From positions 5,394,001-5,458,000 of the forward strand of contig JAPTYK010000001.1 in NCBI GenBank assembly GCA_026913215.1: a stretch of 64,000 nucleotides of DNA. The letters are read 5' to 3'. The position numbers and the translations under genes were made by a program. This DNA comes from Streptomyces diastatochromogenes. Its GTDB lineage: Bacteria; Actinomycetota; Actinomycetes; Streptomycetales; Streptomycetaceae. The notes under the pieces are model-generated. The model was not told where the DNA came from. It saw only the letters and a program-made list of their open reading frames with translations, and did no database searches. Positions 1-8,513 of the stretch are shown here, piece after piece (position 1 is the stretch's first letter; the number at the start of each line of letters is the position of its first letter).

Positions 1-1251
1 CCGCCCTCGTCCTCATCGACCTCGACCGCTTCCGCTCGGTCAACGACACCCTCGGCCACCTCGCCGGCGACCGGCTGCTCCTCCAGATCGCCGACCGGCT
101 CCGCCTCGCCCTGCCCCGCGGCGCCGAGGCCGCCCGGCTCGGCGGCGACGAGTTCGCCGTCCTGCTGCCCACCTGCGACTCCACCACCAGCGCCCAGCGC
201 GTCGCCCGCCACCTCGTCGCCGAGCTGTCCTCCCGCTCGACCTCGACGGGCTCACCCTCGTCCTGGAGGCCAGCGCCGGCGTCGCCGTCTTCCCCGACCA
301 CGCCCTCGACGCCGAGGGCCTGCTGCGCCGCGCCGACGTCGCCATGTACCAGGCCAAGCGCGACCGCACCGGCGTCGAGGTCTACGAGTCCAAGCGCGAC
401 TCCAACACCCCCGACCGGCTCGGCCTCCTCGGCGACCTCCGCCGCGCCCTCGACGCCGGCGAGGTCGAACTCCACTACCAGCCCAAGGTCCGCTTCGACG
501 GCCAGGTCGCCGGCCTCGAAGCCCTCGTCCGCTGGGTCCACCCCGAGCGCGGCAAGGTCCCGCCGGACGAGTTCATCGCCATCGCCGAGTCCTCCGGCCT
601 CATGCCCCACCTCACCGAGTACGTCCTGGAGACCGCCCTCGCCCAGGTCGCCCGCTGGCGCGCCCAGGGCCTCAACGTCCCGGTCGCCGTCAACGTCTCG
701 CCGCGCGACGTCCACACCCCGGCTTCGCCGGAGCCGTCGCCGCCCGCCTCGCCCGCCACGGCGTCCCGGCCGGCGCCCTCCAGCTGGAGATAACGGAGCA
801 CGTGCTCCTGGAGGACCCCCAGCGGGCCGCCGACACGCTGAACGGCCTCACCGGCCACGGCGTCAAGATGTCCCTGGACGACTTCGGCACCGGCTACTCC
901 TCCCTCGTCCACCTGCGCCGCCTGCCCGTCAGCGAGCTGAAGATCGACCGCTCGTTCGTGGCGCGGCTCGCCGTCGACACCGAGGACGCCGAGATCGTCC
1001 GCTGCACCGTCGACCTCGCCCACTCCCTCGGCCTCCTCGTCGTCGCCGAGGGCGTCGAGGACGACGAGACCTGGGAGCGCCTGCGCGACCTGGGCTGCGA
1101 CGCCGTCCAGGGCTGGCTGGTCGCCGCCGCCATGCCGCCCGGCGAGGCCACCGCCTGGCTCCTCGCCCGCGGCGAGCACGGCTGGCGCCGCCCCGCCGAC
1201 ATCGCCGCCCAGGTCGACCTGGACCACCCTTCGGGCCAGGTCGTGCAGTGA
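1..1251 (+). CDS. GGDEF-EAL cyclic-di-GMP enzyme, 5' end outside window
   Basis: The C-terminal part of a bifunctional cyclic-di-GMP synthase/phosphodiesterase. The window opens inside the GGDEF domain (LIDLDRF, then LGGDEFAVLL near base 130), followed by an EAL domain with an intact EAL signature (GLEALVRW, near base 515), DDFGTGYSSL and KIDRSF. The residues before GGDEF read RGAE rather than the RxxD inhibitory site, so product inhibition may be absent. Two frameshifts, near 236 and 713, each fit loss of one C from a C run. It lies 92 bases upstream of gatC. From memory, the gene beside gatCAB in S. coelicolor is rmdB; that identity is inference. Upstream sensor or membrane domains cannot be seen. 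Confidence 0.9.
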   Translation, partial: PPSSSSTSTASARSTTPSATSPATGCSSRSPTGSASPCPAAPRPPGSAATSSPSCCPPATPPPAPSASPATSSPSCPPARPRRAHPRPGGQRRRRRLPRPRPRRRGPAAPRRRRHVPGQARPHRRRGLRVQARLQHPRPARPPRRPPPRPRRRRGRTPLPAQGPLRRPGRRPRSPRPLGPPRARQGPAGRVHRHRRVLRPHAPPHRVRPGDRPRPGRPLARPGPQRPGRRQRLAARRPHPGFAGAVAARLARHGVPAGALQLEITEHVLLEDPQRAADTLNGLTGHGVKMSLDDFGTGYSSLVHLRRLPVSELKIDRSFVARLAVDTEDAEIVRCTVDLAHSLGLLVVAEGVEDDETWERLRDLGCDAVQGWLVAAAMPPGEATAWLLARGEHGWRRPADIAAQVDLDHPSGQVVQ

Positions 1252-1343
1252 GCCTCGCCCTCCGGGGCAAACCGTTTAACGGGCAGCGGCACCGGCGCCA
1301 TAGGATGGTCCGACACCATCAAGCTCACCCCGTGAGGAACCGC

Positions 1344-1640
1344 ATGCCTGGCATCACGCGCGAGGAGGTCGCCCACCTCGCACGGCTGGCGCGTCTGGAG
1401 CTGAAGGGCGAAGAACTCGATCACTTCGCCGGTCAGCTGGACGACATCATCGGCGCGGTCGCCCGCGTCGCCGAGGTCGCCGACCAAGACGTACCGCCGA
1501 CCTCCCACCCGCTGCCGCTGACCAATGTCATGCGCGCGGACGAGGTCCGTCCGTCGCTCACCCCCGAGCAGGCGCTCTCCGGCGCCCCGGCCCAGGAGCA
1601 GCAGCGTTTCAAGGTGCCGCAGATCCTGGGGGAGGACTAA
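1344..1640 (+). CDS. gatC: Asp-tRNA(Asn)/Glu-tRNA(Gln) amidotransferase subunit C
   Basis: A 98-residue GatC, the small subunit that holds GatA and GatB together in the amidotransferase making Gln-tRNA(Gln) and Asn-tRNA(Asn) from mischarged precursors in the cytoplasm. The N-terminal helix (EEVAHLARLARLELKGEEL), the QLDDIIG segment and the MRADEV segment followed by a Pro-rich tail are typical and the length is normal. The ATG at 1344 follows a GAGGAA sequence six bases upstream. gatA starts six bases after the stop, so the genes are almost certainly one operon. Intact frame. Confidence 0.96.
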   Translation: MPGITREEVAHLARLARLELKGEELDHFAGQLDDIIGAVARVAEVADQDVPPTSHPLPLTNVMRADEVRPSLTPEQALSGAPAQEQQRFKVPQILGED

Positions 1641-1646
1641 GAAGTC

Positions 1647-3145
1647 ATGACGGACAACATCATCATCAAGCTCACCGCGGCCGAGATCGCCGGGAAGATC
1701 GCCGCCGGCGAGCTGACCGCCGTCGAGGTCACCGAGGCCCACCTCGCCCGCATCGAGGCCGTCGACGAGAAGGTCCACGCCTTCCTGCACGTCGACCGCG
1801 AGGGCGCCCTCGCGCAGGCCCGTGCCGTCGACGAGAAGCGCGCCCGGGGCGAGAAGCTCGGCCCGCTCGCGGGTGTGCCGCTCGCGCTCAGGACATCTTC
1901 ACCACCGTCGGCATGCCGACCACCGTGGGCTCGAAGATGCTCGAGGGCTGGATGCCGCCGTACGACGCGACCCTGGTCAAGAACCTCAAGGCCGCCGACG
2001 TCGTCATCCTCGGCAAGACCAACATGGACGAGTTCGCGATGGGCTCCTCCACGGAGAACAGCGCCTACGGCCCGACCGGCAACCCCTGGGACCTCACCCG
2101 GATCCCCGGCGGCTCCGGCGGCGGCTCCTCGGCCGCCCTCGCGGCGTACGAGGCCCCGCTCGCCATCGGCACGGACACCGGCGGCTCCATCCGCCAGCCC
2201 GCGGCCGTCACCGGCACCGTCGGCGTCAAGCCGACCTACGGCGGCGTCTCCCGCTACGGCATGGTGGCCTTCTCCTCCTCCCTCGACCAGGGCGGCCCCT
2301 GCGCCCGTACGGTCCTGGACGCGGCCCTCCTCCACGAGGCGATCGCCGGGCACGACCCGCTCGACTCCACCTCCATCGACGCCCCGGTCCCGCCGGTCGT
2401 CGAGGCCGCGCGCAACGGCTCGGTGGCCGGGATGCGCGTCGGCGTCGTCAAGCAGTTCCGCGGCGAGGGCTACCAGGCCGGCGTCGTGCAGCGCTTCGAC
2501 GAGTCCGTCGAGCTGCTGAAGTCGCTGGGCGCCGAGATCGTCGAGCTGGACTGCCCGACCTTCGACCTCGCGCTCTCCGCGTACTACCTGATCGCGCCGT
2601 CGGAGTGCTCCTCCAACCTGGCCCGCTTCGACGCCATGCGCTACGGCCTGCGCGTCGGCGACGACGGCACCCGTTCGGCCGAGGACGTCACCGCCCTCAC
2701 CCGTGAGGCCGGCTTCGGTGACGAGGTCAAGCGCCGCATCATCCTCGGCACGTACGCGCTCAGCTCCGGCTACTACGACGCGTACTACGGCTCGGCGCAG
2801 AAGGTCCGCACCCTCATCACCCGCGAGTTCGAGCAGGCCTTCGAGCAGGTCGACGTGATCGTCTCCCCGACGACCCCGACCACCGCCTTCCCGATCGGCG
2901 AGCGCGCCGACGACCCGATGGCGATGTACCTCGCGGACCTGTGCACCATTCCGACCAACCTGGCGGGCAACGCCGCCATGTCGCTGCCCTGCGGCCTCGC
3001 GCCCGAGGACGGTCTCCCGGTCGGTCTGCAGATCATCGCCCCCGCCATGAAGGACGACCGGCTGTACAAGGTCGGCGCCGCCGTCGAGGCCGCCTTCGTG
3101 GAAAAGTGGGGTCACCCACTGCTTGAGGAGGCTCCGTCGCTGTGA
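1647..3145 (+). CDS. gatA: Asp/Glu-tRNA amidotransferase subunit A (frameshifted in this sequence)
   Basis: The amidase subunit, about 499 residues once repaired, which hydrolyses glutamine and channels ammonia to GatB. The amidase signature is clear: GSGGGSSAAL with the cis-Ser, and DTGGSIRQP with the nucleophile Ser (bases 2110-2200). A one-base deletion near 1890 turns the expected LALKDIFTT into a frameshift, exactly at the catalytic Lys codon; loss of one A from an AA pair explains it. Since all other active-site residues are intact and the gene is essential in organisms lacking GlnRS, I treat it as a sequence error. The stop overlaps the GTG of the next gene by four bases (GTGA). Confidence 0.95.
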
Positions 3146-3390
3146 GTTCCACCAGTGCACTGCAGAAGGCCAAGGGCTTCAAGAAGTCCAAGACCGGTAC
3201 GTACCTGTCCATGGGTACCACCGCTTTCGGCGCCATCGCCGTGTCGAAGCAGATCAAGAAGGCCCGCACCGAGCACGACACGCTCAAGCTCGTCGACGCG
3301 GTCGTGTCCGCCGCCGCCATCGTCACCGGCCTCGCCATCCTGTACCGCGAGCTGAAGCGGCTCGGCGACGACGACGTCCTGCTGGGCTGA
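3142..3390 (+). CDS. Small membrane-associated protein inside the gatCAB operon
   Basis: An 82-residue protein with no family I can name. It starts at GTG 3142, overlapping the gatA stop codon, and ends 17 bases before gatB, so it must be co-transcribed and probably translationally coupled. The N-terminus is Lys-rich (LQKAKGFKKSK), followed by a weakly hydrophobic stretch (TYLSMGTTAFGAIAV), a charged linker and a clear membrane helix (residues about 50-68, DAVVSAAAIVTGLAILY), then a charged tail. Codon use matches its neighbours and the frame is intact, which together with the tight spacing argues that it is a real gene. Its role relative to tRNA amidation is unknown. Confidence 0.82.
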   Translation: MSSTSALQKAKGFKKSKTGTYLSMGTTAFGAIAVSKQIKKARTEHDTLKLVDAVVSAAAIVTGLAILYRELKRLGDDDVLLG

Positions 3391-3407
3391 GAAGGAAGTT
3401 CTTCACC

Positions 3408-4918
3408 GTGACTGTCACTGAACTGCTGTCGTACGAAGCGGCGCTCGCCGAGTACGACCCCGTCATGGGCCTGGAGGTCCATGTCGAGCTCGGCACCAGG
3501 ACGAAGATGTTCTGCGGCTGCTCGACCGAGCTGGGCGCCGAGCCGAACTCGCAGACCTGCCCGACCTGCCTCGGCCTGCCCGGCTCCCTGCCGGTGGTCA
3601 ACGCGATCGGCGTCGAGTCCGCGATCAAGATCGGCCTCGCGCTGAACTGCGAGATCGCCGAGTGGTGCCGCTTCGCCCGGAAGAACTACTTCTATCCGGA
3701 CATGCCGAAGAACTTCCAGACCTCCCAGTACGACGAGCCGATCGCCTTCAACGGCTACCTGGACGTCCAGCTGGAGGACGGCGAGGTCTTCCGCGTGGAG
3801 ATCGAGCGCGCCCACATGGAGGAGGACACCGGCAAGTCCACCCACATCGGTGGCGCGACCGGCCGCATCCACGGCGCCTCGCACTCGCTGCTCGACTACA
3901 ACCGCGCCGGCATCCCGCTCATCGAGATCGTCACCAAGCCGATCGAGGGCGCGGGCGAGCGGGCCCCCGAGGTCGCCAAGGCGTACGTCGCCGAGCTGCG
4001 CGCGCTCATCCTCGCGCTGGGCGTCTCCGAGGCCCGGATGGACAAGGGCCAGATGCGCTGCGACGTGAACCTGTCGCTGCGCCCGCACGGCACCAAGACC
4101 TTCGGCACCCGCTCGGAGACGAAGAACGTCAACTCGCTCCGTTCGGTGGAGCGGGCGGCGCGCTTCGAGATCCAGCGCCACGCGGCCGTCCTCTCCTCCG
4201 GCGGGACGATCGTGCAGGAGACCCGTCACTTCCACGAGGACGACGGCTCCACCACCTCCGGCCGCATCAAGGACAACGCCGAGGACTACCGGTACTTCCC
4301 GGAGCCCGACCTCGTCCCCGTCGCCCCGGCCCGCGAGTGGGTCGAGGAGCTGCGCGCCGGTCTGCCCGAGCTGCCGCGCGTGCGCCGCAACCGCCTCCGT
4401 GAGGAGTGGGGCGTCTCCGAGCACGAGATGCAGTCCATCCTCAACGCGGGCGCGGTCGACGCGATCGTCGCCACCACCGAGGCGGGCGCCGACGCGGCGT
4501 CGGCCCGCAAGTGGTGGATGGGCGAGCTCGCCCGCAACGCCAACGAGAAGGGCGTCTCCCTGGAGGAGCTGCCCATCACGCCGGCGGACGTGGCCCGGGT
4601 CTCGGCCCTGGTCGCCGGCGGTGACCTCAACGACAAGCTGGCCCGTCAGGTCATCGAGGGCGTCCTCGCCGGCGAGGGCACCCCGGACGAGGTCGTCGAG
4701 AAGCGCGGCCTCAGGTCGTCTCCGACGACGGCGCGCTCGGCGCGGCCGTGGACGAGGCCATCATCGCCAACCCGGCGATCGAGGCCAAGATCCGCAACGG
4801 CAAGGTCCAGGCGGTCGGCGCCCTGGTCGGCGCGGTCATGAAGGCCACCCGCGGCCAGGCCGACGCGGCGAAGGTCAAGGACCTGATCCTGGAGAAGCTG
4901 GGCGTCAGCGAAGGCTGA
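3408..4918 (+). CDS. gatB: Asp/Glu-tRNA amidotransferase subunit B (frameshifted near 3' end)
   Basis: GatB, about 503 residues, the tRNA-binding and kinase subunit that activates the mischarged aminoacyl group before amidation. The N-terminal block (PVMGLEVHVELGT, then CPTCLGLPGSLPVVN) carries the conserved Cys residues of the zinc site, and the YFYPDMPKNFQTSQ motif follows. The C-terminal YqeY-like tail (IIANPAIEAKIRNGK) is in another frame because of a one-base loss near 4714 (expected GLQVVSDDG). GTG start at 3408 follows GAAGGAAG. Last gene of the gat operon; a strong hairpin follows. Confidence 0.95.
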
Positions 4919-4937
4919 TCCCGTACGGCTCAAGGGG

Positions 4938-4971
4938 GCGGCCCCGCACCGGATTTCCGGTGCGGGGCCGC
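4938..4971. terminator. Strong hairpin between gatB and the kinase gene
   Basis: A perfect 15-bp stem (GCGGCCCCGCACCGG, ATTT loop, exact complement) followed by TTTCG. It sits between the convergent ends of gatB and the kinase gene and can end transcription from both sides. Confidence 0.88.
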
Positions 4972-4990
4972 TTTCGCGCGTGCGCGGGGG

Positions 4991-6604
4991 TCACTGGGTG
5001 AGCACGGGATTGCCGATCACCACGCCGGAGTCCTTGCAGGCCCCCTGGTCGTAGGAGATCTCCAGGCGCAGCCCGTCCTTGACGTCGAGGTCCAGCTTCT
5101 CGTGGGCACCGAGGAAGACCGAGCGTCCGAAGAGGGACTTGCCGTCGACCACGATGTCCACGCGGCCCTCGGTGGTCTGGGCGTCGTTGTCGATGCCGAC
5201 CAGCAGGCTGAGCTTCGACCATTCCTTGGCGAGGTTGAACACGGCCTTGCCCTGGCAGAAGTCCACTCCCCGGAGGGCGTCCGGAACGTATTCACGGCCG
5301 AGCGCGGCGGTGCCCGGCTCGAAGCCCTCCAGAGAGACCGCCGGGTAGGACGTGAGCGACGCCTTCTCCGGTGAGGTCTCGGCCGAGGGAGTGGCCGTCT
5401 CCGACGCGGACGGATCCGCGGAGTCGGTGTCGGTCGGCTGCCCGGTGGGCGGTTCGGTCGTCACCGGCGCCGAGGTCGTGGTGACGGGCGGCGCCGCCCC
5501 GTTGCCCTCGCCCCCCTCGTCGCCCTTGTCGCCGAGCGCCCTGATGCCGAGGACGGCCAGGACCGTGATCGCGACGCCCCCGGCGACGGCGCCGATCATT
5601 CGGCCCTTACCGCCTCGCCGTACGGGCTCCGCCGGGGAGGGGGCCGTCGGCAGGGGAGTGACCGGGCGTGGCGGGACCGCGTCGTGGACGGTCCCACGGC
5701 GCGAGGTCGTCGTCGTGGACACGACTCCGTGCCGTACGTCCTTCACCCAGGCCGACAGGGAGACCGGCCGCTGTCCGGGGTCGGCCGCCGCGATGCTCAG
5801 CACCCGGGCGCGCTGCTCGGCCGGCAGCCCGGCGACGTGCGGCAGGGCGGCGAGCGCGGCGACCAGCTGCTCGGGGACGGCCGGCGGGGACTGGCCGCTG
5901 AGGAGGAAGTACGCGATGGCGCCGAAGGCGTAGCGGTCGGTGGCCGGGGTGCGCTTGCCCTCGAAGATCTCGGGTGCCGCGTAACCGGGGGTGAACCACA
6001 CCTCGGCCGTCAGGTGGTCGGCGGTCAGCTTGCTGAGGCCGAAGTCGACGAGGGTCGCCTGCCCGTGCCCGTCGACCATGACGTTGCCGGGGGAGAGGTC
6101 GCCGTGGACGACCGTGCGCCCGGAGGGGGTGGCCTTCCCGGAGTGCAGCCAGTCGAGGACGTCCGCGAGCTGTTCGAGGGTCCGCATGACCTCGCGCCGC
6201 TCGGCAGGGGTGTCCAGCGTCCGCTCGGCCCGCCAGTCCCGCAGGTCGAGCCCGTCGACGTGGTTCATGACGAGGACGAGCGCCCGGCCGGTCAGGGTCC
6301 CGGACTCGCCGGGCCGGTGGAGGGGAGCGCCCTGGAAGTGCTCGCGCACGCCGACGACGCCGGGCCGGCTGACGAAGCGCAGCAGCTCGGCCTGCTCGTT
6401 CCACTTGCCGCTGATCCGCTCGAACATCTCGGGCGTGATCGTCGTCTTGGAGTCCAGGACCTTGACGACGACGGGCTCGGTGCCGCCCGCCAGATCGATC
6501 TCCGCGAGGTAGAGCACGGCCTCGCCGCCGCGCCCGATGGACCGGAGCAGCCGGTACCGGTCGGGCGCGGAGTCGGGTCCGATGTGATGCGTCGTTCCGC
6601 TCAA
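4991..6604 (-). CDS. Membrane Ser/Thr protein kinase with extracellular NPCBM-like domain
   Basis: A receptor-type Hanks kinase of about 537 residues. The kinase domain (residues about 15-290) has the glycine loop GRGGEA, the VVVKVL lysine, a catalytic loop HGDLSPGN in place of the usual HRDxKPxN, and DFGLSK. A Pro/Thr-rich linker leads to one membrane helix (about 335-356), a second Thr/Ser/Pro-rich region outside the cell, and a C-terminal domain (about 425-537) that looks like an NPCBM/NEW2 carbohydrate-binding module (LGREYVPDALRG at its start). The likely start is TTG at 6604, preceded by GGGGATC; an in-frame ATG at 6895 would add about 97 low-complexity residues that look non-coding. 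The sensor may read cell-wall or external sugars; that is inference. Confidence 0.88.
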   Translation of the reverse strand: MSGTTHHIGPDSAPDRYRLLRSIGRGGEAVLYLAEIDLAGGTEPVVVKVLDSKTTITPEMFERISGKWNEQAELLRFVSRPGVVGVREHFQGAPLHRPGESGTLTGRALVLVMNHVDGLDLRDWRAERTLDTPAERREVMRTLEQLADVLDWLHSGKATPSGRTVVHGDLSPGNVMVDGHGQATLVDFGLSKLTADHLTAEVWFTPGYAAPEIFEGKRTPATDRYAFGAIAYFLLSGQSPPAVPEQLVAALAALPHVAGLPAEQRARVLSIAAADPGQRPVSLSAWVKDVRHGVVSTTTTSRRGTVHDAVPPRPVTPLPTAPSPAEPVRRGGKGRMIGAVAGGVAITVLAVLGIRALGDKGDEGGEGNGAAPPVTTTSAPVTTEPPTGQPTDTDSADPSASETATPSAETSPEKASLTSYPAVSLEGFEPGTAALGREYVPDALRGVDFCQGKAVFNLAKEWSKLSLLVGIDNDAQTTEGRVDIVVDGKSLFGRSVFLGAHEKLDLDVKDGLRLEISYDQGACKDSGVVIGNPVLTQ

Positions 6605-6632
6605 CAGATCCCCAGGAGCGTGAGTTGACAGA

Positions 6633-6679
6633 CGATCAGCTTGCCTTCCCCGTGGAGACGGGGTCAACCGAGCTGATCG
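6633..6679 (-). terminator. Nested stem-loop after the DUF397 gene
   Basis: An outer 9-bp inverted repeat (CGATCAGCT at 6633 and AGCTGATCG at 6671) encloses an inner CCCCGT-GGAG-ACGGGG hairpin. It lies just after the DUF397 stop and before the kinase start, so it probably ends the XRE-DUF397 transcript. No T run is present. Confidence 0.6.
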
Positions 6680-6704
6680 CCGCAGGCGTCCTGGGGGCCG
6701 CCCG

Positions 6705-6947
6705 TCAGTCCGTCGCCCCGACGAAGGCACCCCACGCGGCCGGAGAGACGGTGAAGACCGGGCCGGTCTCGCCGAACTTGGAGTCCCGGACGTGCACGGC
6801 GGCGGGGTGGGCGGCCACCTCGACGCAGTTGCCGCCCTCGTCGCCGCTGTAGCTGGACTTGCGCCAGTCGTAGGCGACTTCGAGGCAGTTCCCACCCTCG
6901 CTGCCGCTGTAGCTGGACTTGAACCACGAAAGTGCTGCTGCGCTCAT
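6705..6947 (-). CDS. DUF397 small protein with a duplicated core motif
   Basis: An 80-residue acidic protein of the DUF397 family, partner of the XRE/DUF5753 regulator upstream. The family core (KSSYSGxEGGNCxEVA) occurs twice, at residues about 10-25 and 29-45, in near-identical form, whereas I expect one copy in most members. The conserved VHVRDSK segment follows. The start overlaps the regulator's stop by four bases, implying translational coupling. In S. coelicolor such pairs (Scr1/Scp1 type) behave like a regulator and its neutralising partner and can influence antibiotic production; that role is from family knowledge. Confidence 0.9.
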   Translation of the reverse strand: MSAAALSWFKSSYSGSEGGNCLEVAYDWRKSSYSGDEGGNCVEVAAHPAAVHVRDSKFGETGPVFTVSPAAWGAFVGATD

Positions 6948-7769
6948 GTCACTCCTGCCAGGTGTTCCAGCAGGCCCATGGTGTCCTCGGGTGTCAGGGC
7001 CTGTGACCGCAGCATTCCATACTTGGCCTGGAGGATGCCGACCTCGTCGGGGGCGTCGATGAGGAAGCTGACCCGCTGCCCCTCGATGTAGGCGACGTGT
7101 TCGTGATCAGGTGTTTCCAGGAGTACCAGGGGCCCGTTGAGCCCCGCGTGCTTGGTCCGTGCCTTCGGGATGATCTGGAGGGCGAGGAAGGGGAGTTCGG
7201 CCATCTCGCGCAGATGGAGGATCTGCCCCCGCAGTACCTCCCGCCCGCCGATCGGCCTTTCCAGGATGGATTCGTCCAGCAGGAAGGACATCATCGGCGG
7301 CCACGGCTTCTGCTCGAAGATCCGCTGGCGGTCGATCCGGTCGAGCATCCGGTCCTCCACTTCCTGCGGAGTGATCGGCGGGTACAGGCAGTTGAAGACC
7401 GCGCGGGCGTACTCGGGGTCTGGAGCAGTCCAGGACCACCGCGTTCTCGTACGAGCAGATGCTGAGCGCCTGCGCCTCCAGCTCGATGAAATCCTGCACG
7501 AACGCCGGATACCGCTCCTTCTTCGGCGCCTTCCCGACGGCCACCGCCAGTGCCCCGCCCGTGTTCAGGACGCCGTCCAGCTCGCTCGCGAGCCCGAGCC
7601 GCAGTGGTCTGCGGCCCTGTTCGATGGAGCCCAGTGTCTCCAGGGCCACGGCCACCTCCGTGGCCAACTGGGGCTGGGTCATCCCGCCTGTTTCCGGTAG
7701 AGCGCCAGCAGGGCGCCGACCACTTCCCATGACGGGACCTTCTTCTTGGAGTTCGTGCCACGTTGCATG
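6944..7769 (-). CDS. XRE-family regulator with DUF5753 domain (two frameshifts)
   Basis: A helix-turn-helix regulator of about 276 residues. The N-terminus (MQRGTNSKKK..VGALLALYRKQAG, then MTQPQLA..LGSIEQGRRPL) is the HTH; the rest is DUF5753, ending RSQALTPEDTMGLLEHLAGVT. Frameshifts near 7685 and 7422 split it into three frames; joining them restores a colinear family member, including the expected VVPGLLQTPEYARAVFN segment. The start is ATG at 7769. It is divergent from the ATPase gene and shares with it a promoter region holding a perfect 9-bp inverted repeat, the likely operator. Confidence 0.88.
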
Positions 7770-7812
7770 AGCGGTGCTTTCCCGCCGCGTACGTACTCGA
7801 CGCGCTCAGGAC

Positions 7813-7833
7813 CCGTACAAAGAATTTGTACGG
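7813..7833. promoter_or_regulatory. Perfect inverted repeat, likely XRE operator
   Basis: CCGTACAAA-GAA-TTTGTACGG: 9-bp perfect arms and a 3-base spacer, in an otherwise GC-rich divergent intergenic region between the XRE regulator (start 7769) and the ATPase (start 7881). Placement and symmetry suit an operator for the XRE dimer controlling both directions. Confidence 0.72.
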
Positions 7834-7880
7834 ATCGGCTCCCTGGGGCGGATGGGGCGTGAGGCGTCACCGTGGTCGCC

Positions 7881-8279
7881 ATGAGCGACCGACTTCCCCT
7901 GTTCCGCGAGGTTTTCTACCGCCGTGAGCGCCGTTCCGTGCCCCTCGCCCGCGACTTCACGCGCAAGGCGCTGGCCGACTGGGGGCTGGACGCGCGTGCG
8001 GACGACGTACTGGTGTGCGTGAGCGAGCTCGCGACCAACGCCCTCCTGCACGGGGTTCCGCCCGGTCGGGGCTACCGCCTGCACCTCTACCTGGAGCGGC
8101 CCGGCCCGCTCCGTATCGAGGTGCACGACAGCGGGGACGGCACCCCGGCCGTCCGGGAGCCGTCCGGGGAGTCGGGCCGGGGCCTGCTCCTCGTCGAGGC
8201 GCTCGCGGACCGGTGGGGGGTGGGCGCGCGCAATCCCGGCAAGATCGTCTGGTGTGAGTTCGCCGTCCCGTACCCCTAG
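7881..8279 (+). CDS. Anti-sigma-like ATP-binding protein (HATPase_c)
   Basis: A 132-residue GHKL-type ATPase domain protein like the SpoIIAB/RsbW-related proteins abundant in Streptomyces. The N box (ELATNALLHG), G1 box (VHDSGDG) and G2 box (SGRGLLLVEALADRWGV) are all present and the frame is intact. ATG at 7881 is chosen; an in-frame GTG lies nine bases upstream. It faces away from the XRE/DUF397 pair, and this three-gene arrangement recurs across the genus. The partner protein (a sigma factor or anti-sigma antagonist) is not in the window, so any kinase activity is inference. Confidence 0.9.
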   Translation: MSDRLPLFREVFYRRERRSVPLARDFTRKALADWGLDARADDVLVCVSELATNALLHGVPPGRGYRLHLYLERPGPLRIEVHDSGDGTPAVREPSGESGRGLLLVEALADRWGVGARNPGKIVWCEFAVPYP

Positions 8280-8513
8280 TGGCTCAGCGGCCCGGCGGGG
8301 TGAGGAGCCGGCGGACGGCCTCCGCCGTCGGGGAGGGGGGCGGTGGACGGCGGGCGTTCGTGGCCGGAAATCGCTTGGATTTGTGTCGAGTTCTGTTGGA
8401 CGTTCACCACCGCGCCCCCGCCGGGTCTTCTCTCGGACACCCCGGCTCATTACCGTCCCCGGCGTACCACCCAATGGCTCGAAGGCGAACCATTGGCCGT
8501 CGACTGGAGGTCG

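Noticed and set aside
1647..4918. gatA and gatB as pseudogenes
   Set aside because: Both are essential for Gln-tRNA synthesis in organisms of this type, all other motifs are intact, and each break fits one lost base like dozens of others in the window.
8390..8410. A GTTCACC heptamer upstream of the phospholipase C gene, suggesting a PHO box
   Set aside because: A PhoP site needs at least two GTTCACC-like units 11 bases apart. The only other candidate (GTTCTGT) is 12 bases away and weak.
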